Source of the DNA: Conexibacter sp.
GTDB taxonomy: Bacteria > Actinomycetota > Thermoleophilia > Solirubrobacterales > Solirubrobacteraceae
Direction of reading: 5' to 3'
Length of the DNA stretch: 10,733 nucleotides
Assembly: GCA_025964215.1 (NCBI GenBank)
Contig: JAOPZG010000127.1
Location: 1 to 10,733, forward strand
Below are positions 8,276 through 10,733 of the stretch, piece after piece. The notes under the pieces were generated by a model that was given only the letters and a program-made list of their open reading frames with translations, searched no databases and had not been told where the DNA came from. Position 1 is the first letter of the stretch. Each line of letters opens with the position of its first letter. The translations under genes were made by a program, and so were the position numbers.

Positions 8276-8695
8276 TCACGGGCGGCTGGCGTCGATCGTG
8301 TGCGCCAGGGGCGGCTGGTTGAGCAGCGCGAAGGCGGGCGTGCGTTCGACTGCCTCGATCCACTCGGCTGCCGGCGCGCCTGGCGATCCCCAGAGCTGCT
8401 CGTCCGGGAGCAGCGGGTCCTGGATGTCGTAGGCGAAGGAGCAGGTGACGTAGATCGGGTCGCCGTCCTCGATGCAGACCTCGCGGGTGATGCTGATCTG
8501 GTAGCCGGGCTTGCGTTGGAAGGTCCGGGTCGCGGTGGCTTCGAAGAGCAGTGCGTCGGTGTCGCGTGGGCTCTCGGTGTCAGTCAAAGGCTGCTGCGCG
8601 AGGGCGGTCAGCTTCTGCCAGGTGATGAGGGGCGACGAGTCGGCCGTCGGATCCAGCGCGGCGCGGTAGGCGGCGACGAGGGAGTCCGAGGTCAT
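8276..8695 (-). CDS. Unknown 139-residue protein, third gene of toxin-antitoxin operon
   Basis: 139 residues, soluble, acidic, with no signal peptide or membrane helix. I do not recognise a family. The N-terminus (TSDSLVAAYRAALD) looks helical. The middle (ATATRTFQRKPGYQISITRE, then DPIYVTCSFAYDI) looks like a set of beta strands, and the C-terminus is Pro-rich (WGSPGAPAAEWIEA). Its ATG overlaps the toxin stop codon in an ATGA, so it is very probably translationally coupled to the toxin. That makes it a regular member of the operon rather than a bystander. Possible roles are a second regulator of the toxin, an effector, or cargo carried with the module; the sequence does not distinguish these. 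The downstream end lies 12 bp from the tRNA-end-like repeat. Confidence 0.7.
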   Translation of the reverse strand: MTSDSLVAAYRAALDPTADSSPLITWQKLTALAQQPLTDTESPRDTDALLFEATATRTFQRKPGYQISITREVCIEDGDPIYVTCSFAYDIQDPLLPDEQLWGSPGAPAAEWIEAVERTPAFALLNQPPLAHTIDASRP

Positions 8696-8991
8696 TCGAG
8701 ATCGAATGCTGCGCGAATCGCGTCGCTGAGCGGTTGCTCCTGGTGGTCGAGCAGGATGCCGATGTGATCTCCCAAGGCGTCGGCTGGGATCGTGGTGATG
8801 TTGTCGCAGCTGACCACGGACGGTCCAGCGAGGCCGTTGGTGGCGTTGACGGGCACCTCGGTCGAGAGGCCGCGGATCATGGTGGTGATCGGTGCGACGG
8901 TGACCGTGGAGAGGTGGGGGCGGACGAGCTCGCGTGTGAGGACGAGCACCGGTCGCGCCTTGTCGAGGTGGGCGACGTGGATCGGCCGCAT
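8692..8991 (-). CDS. PemK/MazF-family toxin (endoribonuclease type)
   Basis: 99 residues, within the usual size of MazF-type toxins, which cleave mRNA or other RNA at short motifs when freed from their antitoxin. Diagnostic parts are KARPVLVLTRE (11-21, R13 being the conserved Arg before PV), STVTVAPITTMIRGLSTEVP (28-47), which matches the second conserved strand and loop, SVVSCDNITTIP (58-69) and a C-terminal LSDAIRAAFDLE helix. The N-terminus is shorter than in MazF proteins that begin with a GDV segment. Its ATG shares one base with the antitoxin stop (TGATG), and its stop overlaps the next gene's start (ATGA). Antitoxin-before-toxin order is normal for this class. Target RNA specificity cannot be read from the sequence. 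Confidence 0.88.
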   Translation of the reverse strand: MRPIHVAHLDKARPVLVLTRELVRPHLSTVTVAPITTMIRGLSTEVPVNATNGLAGPSVVSCDNITTIPADALGDHIGILLDHQEQPLSDAIRAAFDLE

Positions 8992-9224
8992 CAGGCCAGG
9001 TCGGATGGCAGCCCGGCTGCGTGGTCGGCCAGCCCGTGGAGCTCGGGGTCCGGCCAGGTGCGGGAGAGGATCTCCGCGTCGCGCGCCGCGAGCGCCCGTC
9101 GCCGCTCGCGGGTGAGCGCGCGTGTCACGACCGCCGCCCGACTTCGCTCGGCCCCGGAGTCCACGAGCTCGTCGACGAAGGCCACCAACTCGTCGGACAG
9201 CCGGACCGCGATCTGCTTGCTCAT
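8991..9224 (-). CDS. Ribbon-helix-helix antitoxin
   Basis: A 77-residue partner of the toxin that follows. Residues 3-8 (KQIAVR) form the DNA-reading strand of a ribbon-helix-helix fold. SDELVAFVDELV (10-21) and SRAAVVTRALTRERRRAL (28-45) are its two helices. The remaining C-terminal part (WPDPELHGLADHAAG) would wrap the toxin. Such antitoxins bind DNA as dimers and repress their own operon, more strongly with toxin bound. The chosen start is the ATG at 9224, which opens on the usual MSKQIAVRLS. An in-frame ATG at 9251 would add nine atypical residues and run through the candidate operator. The Shine-Dalgarno is weak (GAG next to the start). Confidence 0.87.
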   Translation of the reverse strand: MSKQIAVRLSDELVAFVDELVDSGAERSRAAVVTRALTRERRRALAARDAEILSRTWPDPELHGLADHAAGLPSDLA

Positions 9225-9231
9225 CTCATGA

Positions 9232-9250
9232 CGGTACCAACTCGGTACCA
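9232..9250. promoter_or_regulatory. Twin CGGTACCA boxes, candidate antitoxin operator
   Basis: Two copies of CGGTACCA (9232-9239 and 9243-9250) are spaced 11 bp apart, about one helical turn, and each has the palindromic core GGTACC. They end 8 bp before the antitoxin start codon. Two palindromic half-sites one turn apart on the same DNA face is the arrangement expected for two ribbon-helix-helix dimers binding side by side. The site also lies 36 bp upstream of the divergent exported-protein gene and might affect it. No promoter elements could be placed with confidence. Confidence 0.55.
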
Positions 9251-9285
9251 TGTCTGCGAGCGACGTGAGTCGGGCACGATGACGG

Positions 9286-9762
9286 ATGTCGTGTCGTCTT
9301 CACCGTTCTGGAATGCCCTCCGTCGCGCTTGCTGTGGCGCTTGTGCTGGTCTTTGGCGCGGTCGCTTGGGCGGCGTCGCCACCGCGGAAGAGTGCGCGGT
9401 ACACGGGGGAGAGCTCGCAGCATCGGAAGGTCGCGGCGCGGGTGACGAGTGATGGGAAGACGTTGCAGTTGCGGGTCATGCAGGTCTTCCGCTGCAACAG
9501 GGGCAAGGACAAGATCAGCGAGTCGAAGTTCTTGCATCAGGCGCCGACGATCCGGGCGGATGGGACGTTCGACTATCACAAGGTCTACCCGGATGAGGCT
9601 GGCGTGCCGGGCTTCGACGAGGTGCATACGGACGATCAGACGGTCACCGGCTCGTTCGTGGATGGTGGTCGGCGGGTGCACGGGAAAATCACGGCGGTGA
9701 CGACGGGGCGTAGTGGGCTGACGTGTCGCTCGTCGGTGACGTTCACCGCGAGGGCACGCTGA
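9286..9762 (+). CDS. Small exported protein, lineage-typical, unknown function
   Basis: 158 residues. An N-terminal signal peptide (about 1-29, basic start with R4, H6 and R7, hydrophobic VALAVALVLVFGAVAW, cleavage near WAA) is followed by a beta-rich mature domain. It begins ARYTGESSQHRKVAARVTSD, a pattern I associate with small exported proteins common in Solirubrobacterales (a Y-x-G-x-(T/S)-S-Q start, then alternating strands). It ends with a Gly-rich strand pair and SGLTCRSSVTFTARAR. The only two mature cysteines, C70 and C147, could form a disulfide joining the middle to the C-terminus. The start at 9286 is chosen because it supplies the positive charges of the signal peptide. An ATG at 9313 lacks them. 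It is divergent from the antitoxin operon, 61 bp away. Function unknown. Confidence 0.75.
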   Translation: MSCRLHRSGMPSVALAVALVLVFGAVAWAASPPRKSARYTGESSQHRKVAARVTSDGKTLQLRVMQVFRCNRGKDKISESKFLHQAPTIRADGTFDYHKVYPDEAGVPGFDEVHTDDQTVTGSFVDGGRRVHGKITAVTTGRSGLTCRSSVTFTARAR

Positions 9763-9799
9763 TGGTCGTCGTCTTCGTGGCTGTCCCTTCTTCCGCCTC

Positions 9800-10039
9800 G
9801 TGATCGCGGCGATCTTGGCGGTGGTCGGTGTCGGGCTGATCGTGGGCCGGCGTCGCGTTGCGCGTGGGGTGATCGACGCGCGGGCGACGGCGGTGCGGCG
9901 CGGGAGCCTGCTGAACGAGGGTCGCGTGGACCGGGAGGTCGAGGCCATCGACAACCCGCGCGCGGAGCGGCTCGAGCTGGGGCTCGTAGCGGCGGTGGGT
10001 GTCCTGCTCGTCGTCGGCGCCGTGATCGCCGCCGTCTAG
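9800..10039 (+). CDS. Small membrane protein with two terminal helices, unknown function
   Basis: 79 residues from a GTG start. A hydrophobic helix at 1-16 (MIAAILAVVGVGLIVG), a basic and polar middle (RRRVARGVIDARATAVRRGS, then LLNEGRVDREVEAID), and a second helix at about 60-79 running to the C-terminus. Third codon positions are strongly G/C, supporting real coding. It starts 37 bp after the exported-protein gene and 9 bp separate its stop from the next GTG, so the three may form one transcript. There is no clear Shine-Dalgarno. I do not recognise a family. Confidence 0.6.
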   Translation: MIAAILAVVGVGLIVGRRRVARGVIDARATAVRRGSLLNEGRVDREVEAIDNPRAERLELGLVAAVGVLLVVGAVIAAV

Positions 10040-10048
10040 GATCCCGGG

Positions 10049-10285
10049 GTGGACTTCTCGCACGTCTTCTCGCTGGAGCGGTGGCGGTCGCGCTTCCGCA
10101 GCGACGCCGCGGTGGCCGAGGAGGAGCGGGCCGCGGGTCGGGCTGCGGATGCGACGGCGGACGAGGTCGGGGTGCCGGCGCGCCCGGTGGGCTTCGACGG
10201 GCGGCCGATGCACGGGGAGGACGTCGGCAACGGGCAGGGGACCGGCGACGTCGGCGGTCCGGGATGGGCCGGCTGGGGCGCGTAG
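10049..10285 (+). CDS. Short hydrophilic protein of unknown function
   Basis: 78 residues from a GTG start. The N-terminal third is charged and probably helical (FSHVFSLERWRSRFRSD, then AAVAEEERAAGRAAD). The rest is Gly/Asp-rich, with NGQGTGDVGGPGWAGWGA at the end, and looks disordered. Nearly every third codon base is G or C, which is the main evidence that it is a gene. It begins 9 bp after the preceding stop codon and is probably co-transcribed with it. No signal peptide, membrane helix or known motif is visible. Confidence 0.55.
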   Translation: MDFSHVFSLERWRSRFRSDAAVAEEERAAGRAADATADEVGVPARPVGFDGRPMHGEDVGNGQGTGDVGGPGWAGWGA

Positions 10286-10455
10286 GCGCGAACGGGCAGG
10301 GGCGAGGTCGCGGGGCTCTCGGTGGTCAGGCTGCTGCCCACGCGATAGGTGAGGCTCATGGAGTGGTGTTCGCTGCGCCGACGAGTGGCAGGACGGGCTG
10401 GCGTGATCGACGGTGGCGATCGGCCGGACCCGCATCCGCGGCACTCATCGACTCC

Positions 10456-10469
10456 AGAGGACGCCCTCT
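10456..10469 (+). promoter_or_regulatory. Small hairpin covering the putative Shine-Dalgarno of the last gene
   Basis: AGAGG (10456-10460) and CCTCT (10465-10469) can pair around a 4-base loop. The AGAGG is the only Shine-Dalgarno-like sequence before the ATG at 10473 and sits 12 bases from it, so folding would hide it. The stem is short, so this is a weak candidate for translational control. Confidence 0.25.
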
Positions 10470-10472
10470 CTC

Positions 10473-10733
10473 ATGCGGTTCAAGTTGCGCAGCATCGTCG
10501 CCGGCGCGTCGAAGAAGACGCTCACGCTCGGGGCGATCGGGTTGGTGGCGGTCCCAGTCGCGGGTGCGGCGACGACCAAGCTGGTCTCCGGCTCCGACAT
10601 CAAGAACGGGTCGATCACGGCCGAGGACATCAACAAGGGCACGCGCGAGGCTCTGCACGGCACCGACGGCGCGACCGGCAGCCGTGGCGCGAAGGGCGAC
10701 CGCGGCGCGACGGGCGCGGGCGGGCTCTTCGGG
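10473..10733 (+). CDS. Exported collagen-like repeat protein; 3' end off window
   Basis: The first 87 residues of a protein exported or anchored by an N-terminal hydrophobic segment (basic 2-15, hydrophobic 17-32, possible cleavage after GA). Next is a linker, KLVSGSDIKNGSITAEDINK (36-55), of a type often found before collagen-like tails in Solirubrobacterales, by my recollection. From residue 63 a Gly-X-Y repeat begins and continues for seven triplets (GTD GAT GSR GAK GDR GAT GAG) to near the window edge. Such repeats can form a triple helix, and the downstream part usually holds a globular head in this group. It is preceded by a 187-bp gap that probably carries its promoter. The cell-surface role is inferred; the ligand is unknown. 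Confidence 0.85.
   Translation, partial: MRFKLRSIVAGASKKTLTLGAIGLVAVPVAGAATTKLVSGSDIKNGSITAEDINKGTREALHGTDGATGSRGAKGDRGATGAGGLFG

Noticed and set aside
8222..8767. Plus-strand frame of 181 residues over the third toxin-antitoxin operon gene
   Set aside because: It has no motif and conflicts with a minus-strand gene supported by start/stop overlap with the toxin.
10294..10339. GGGCAG/CTGCCC inverted repeat after the 78-residue gene as a terminator
   Set aside because: A 6-bp stem with a 34-base loop and no T-run is not convincing in GC-rich DNA.

Overview
The window is very GC-rich, and most of it is clearly actinobacterial in codon use, with G or C at nearly every third codon position. The gene content points to the order Solirubrobacterales (Thermoleophilia, Actinomycetota). 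It has an S53 pro-kumamolisin-type secreted peptidase, several lineage-typical small exported proteins, a repeat-rich exported protein, and a collagen-like protein carrying the DIKNGSIT-type linker common in that group. The taxonomic call is inferred from family recollection and composition. No marker gene is present.

Layout. From 1 to 1342 (minus) lies the 5' part of a secreted S53 peptidase, which runs off the left edge. Divergent from it, 1481-3493 (plus) holds a sodium:solute-symporter-family transporter followed 12 bp later by a small two-helix membrane protein. Converging on these is a minus-strand pair, a UDPGP-type nucleotidyltransferase (4539-5903) and galactokinase (3490-4542), with ATGA translational coupling between them. 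The two convergent units meet tail to tail on one shared CTAG. Together they look like a galactose or related sugar uptake and activation locus: transport, phosphorylation at C1, then conversion to a UDP-sugar. No galT is present in the window. Next come a small two-helix membrane protein (5959-6186) and a 459-residue exported protein with propeller-like repeats (6218-7597), ending 14 bp before an elongator-type tRNA-Met(CAT) at 7612-7685.

The tRNA marks a compositional boundary. Immediately 3' of it is a lower-GC stretch encoding a 175-residue membrane-anchored protein on the minus strand. A degenerate 25-bp direct copy of the tRNA 3' end (20 of 25 identical) lies at 8239-8263, just beyond that gene. 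This looks like the scar of a tRNA-targeted integration. Beyond it is a compact minus-strand operon: a ribbon-helix-helix antitoxin, a PemK/MazF-type toxin and an unknown 139-residue protein, all with overlapping start and stop codons. Twin CGGTACCA boxes in front of the antitoxin are a good candidate operator.

The right end returns to chromosomal-looking genes: a small exported protein with two cysteines, two short GTG-started genes of unknown function, and the start of an exported collagen-like protein that runs off the right edge. No gap without a gene exceeds 300 bases. The largest, 10286-10472, shows only a small hairpin next to the last gene's start. No CRISPR array, insertion sequence, integrase or rRNA was seen.
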